This document shows positions 5,676 to 6,919 of a stretch of DNA of 6,919 nucleotides, piece by piece (positions within the stretch are counted from its first letter, which is position 1; each line of letters starts with the position of its first letter). This DNA comes from Auritidibacter sp. Marseille-P8566 (lineage in GTDB: Bacteria > Bacteroidota > Bacteroidia > Flavobacteriales > Flavobacteriaceae). The stretch is from positions 1 to 6,919 of the forward strand of contig CALPQA020000096.1 of NCBI GenBank assembly GCA_943325595.2, read 5' to 3'. A program made the translations under genes and the position numbers. Below the pieces are notes generated by a model. The model had not been told where the DNA came from and ran no database searches. It saw only the letters and a program-made list of their open reading frames with translations.

Positions 5676-6919
5676 TTATTCAACCACTAATTTTCTAGTA
5701 GCCGTTTTTCCAGCTTCATTTATTTTTACAATATAAACGCCGCTTTTTAAAGTAGCAATGTTTATAGCAGTATTTGAAGTTGTAGTAGAAATCACTTGTT
5801 TTCCTAAAACATCAAATAAAGAAATAGTTCTTTCTGTATTCAAGTTAGATTCAATATGTAAAACTCCGTTAGATACTGGGTTAGGGTAAACTTTCAAACC
5901 AGCGATTTCGTTGTTTTGTTTAGTTGCTAAAGTTATACCTAAATCTGTTAATGAAGTTCCTATTTTTAATTCGTCAAAAATAATAGTTGGTGTAGTAGCC
6001 GCTGCATCTTGTCTCAAGATAAAACCTCCTAAATTAACAAATGGAGTAGTTGGATTGATTCCAAACGTTGGAGCTGAACCATTTACTGGATTTATCCAAG
6101 CATTTAATGCATTTGTAGCATAATCATAACCAATAACTATGTAAACAACAGTCCCAACATTTCTTAGAGTAGTTTCATAATTAGTCGTTGTTGAAGCAGT
6201 ATCAAATCCTAATTGGTATTGCGTTCCATTCTTCTTTACAAAAAATCGTGCATTGTATCCTTTTAAATTATCTGTAATTCCTGCAAAATAGGTAGCAGTT
6301 AAATCAGTTGTTACATTTGATAAGTCACTAACATTTACAAGGAATGAGGCGTAAACTGTTCCTGTGGTAGTAGTTGTAAATGGAGTAAAACATTCAATTC
6401 CTGCTCCTGAAAACATCACCGAATTACCAGCTGTTGTTACCCCAGTATAGGTTAAACTATTAGTAACACTAACGATGTCGTCACCAGAGTTAACATTCGT
6501 CCACTTTTGTTGAAGACCCAATGAAGAGCTTACAGCATAAGGAAAAGTCTCAGAATACGGCAATGTATTAATTACCTTACACTCTGGAGCCGATAATAAT
6601 GTAGAGTAGGTACATGAGCCACTCACAATTGACATTGTAAGATTCGTTCCTTCTGAAATTCCAGATACAATTATATTTCCAGCTGCTACTGTAGCTGGAT
6701 TATCTCCGCCTACAGTTCCTGAAGAAGGTGTAATTGTGTAAGTTCCAGAACCTCCACCTGTGTAAGGAATAGTAGTTGTATACGTGTCTATTCCAGATGT
6801 TACGGCATTACAAACACCTACTGGTGCTCCTAATACTAATGTACATGATGGGTTGAAATTAAAAACCTTAATATCATCAACTCTAATTCCTGTTGTATTC
6901 CCTGTAAATCTTAAAGAAA
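5676..6919 (-). CDS. T9SS type A secreted multidomain protein (N-terminal part beyond window edge)
   Basis: The minus-strand frame stays open to the right edge, so 413 C-terminal residues are visible; the internal ATG at 6635 is not the start. From the visible N-terminal side: a fragment ending in IRVDDIKVFNF, probably the end of a beta-sandwich domain; a Thr/Gly-rich Ig-like segment with four cysteines (about 25-113); a jelly-roll-like region beginning near SETFPYA (about 119-330) with features of the laminin G/concanavalin type, ending FDELKIG; and a 73-residue type A sorting domain (341-413) starting LKVYPNPV and ending RKLVVE. The sorting domain sends the protein across the outer membrane through the type IX system and is normally removed, leaving the cargo secreted or attached to the surface. 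No catalytic domain is visible. The function of the whole protein depends on the missing N-terminus; it could be an adhesin or an extracellular enzyme. Confidence 0.9.
   Translation of the reverse strand, partial: SLRFTGNTTGIRVDDIKVFNFNPSCTLVLGAPVGVCNAVTSGIDTYTTTIPYTGGGSGTYTITPSSGTVGGDNPATVAAGNIIVSGISEGTNLTMSIVSGSCTYSTLLSAPECKVINTLPYSETFPYAVSSSLGLQQKWTNVNSGDDIVSVTNSLTYTGVTTAGNSVMFSGAGIECFTPFTTTTTGTVYASFLVNVSDLSNVTTDLTATYFAGITDNLKGYNARFFVKKNGTQYQLGFDTASTTTNYETTLRNVGTVVYIVIGYDYATNALNAWINPVNGSAPTFGINPTTPFVNLGGFILRQDAAATTPTIIFDELKIGTSLTDLGITLATKQNNEIAGLKVYPNPVSNGVLHIESNLNTERTISLFDVLGKQVISTTTSNTAINIATLKSGVYIVKINEAGKTATRKLVVE
5679..5897 (-). other. T9SS type A C-terminal sorting domain
   Basis: This encodes the last 73 residues of the cargo protein. 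It has the hallmark order of the family: VYPNPV at the start, a Leu/Ile-rich middle with SLFDVLGKQV, then LKSGVYIVKI, and a basic-hydrophobic tail ending KLVVE. The domain implies that the organism has a type IX secretion system, which the window itself does not contain. Confidence 0.92.

Noticed and set aside
6633..6635. ATG at 6635 as the start of the T9SS protein
   Set aside because: The frame continues open upstream for 94 more codons to the window edge with matching Thr/Gly-rich domain sequence, and no signal peptide follows this Met.
1..6919. Mobile element, CRISPR array, toxin-antitoxin or defence system
   Set aside because: No transposase, integrase, terminal inverted repeats, regularly spaced repeats, nuclease-type defence genes or tRNA-like sequence could be found; the genes are housekeeping or typical envelope genes.

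Overview
The window looks like chromosomal DNA from a member of the Bacteroidota, most likely Flavobacterium or a close relative. Four things point there: AT-rich sequence with long A and T runs; no Shine-Dalgarno sites but several copies of the Bacteroidota -7 promoter motif TAnnTTTG; a type IX secretion (T9SS) C-terminal sorting domain; and a DnaG, a polyprenyl synthetase and a LuxR-type regulator whose sequences read as flavobacterial. The assignment comes from recognising these families, not from a database search.

Layout, left to right. (1) The 3' part of rlmN (+), an RNA adenine-C2 methyltransferase, open at the left edge. (2) A hairpin with A and T tracts on both sides that can end transcription from either direction. 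(3) A predicted lipoprotein of unknown function (-), convergent with rlmN. (4) A 113-bp divergent promoter region with two -7 motifs and a perfect 13-bp palindrome. (5) A long-chain polyprenyl diphosphate synthase (+), whose promoter leaves almost no 5' leader. (6) dnaG primase (+), starting at TTG, 62 bp further on. (7) A NarL/LuxR-type response regulator (-), whose stop codon overlaps the dnaG stop codon tail to tail. (8) A 192-bp intergenic region with a strong terminator hairpin. (9) The 3' part of a T9SS cargo gene (-), open at the right edge.

The housekeeping genes cover RNA modification, isoprenoid/quinone side-chain synthesis and replication priming. The lipoprotein and the T9SS protein are envelope or secreted products typical of the phylum. 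There is no mobile element, CRISPR array, tRNA or rRNA gene. Every gap between genes is under 200 bp and each is described.

The most notable observation is that the N-terminal zinc-finger fold of DnaG is present with exact family spacing, but all four metal ligands (Cys, His, Cys, Cys) are replaced by Ser, Ser, Asp and Ser. The primase should therefore not bind zinc in the usual way. Smaller observations include a 16-bp exact direct repeat bracketing the regulator gene, a candidate operator between the divergent promoters, and near-leaderless expression of the prenyl synthase.
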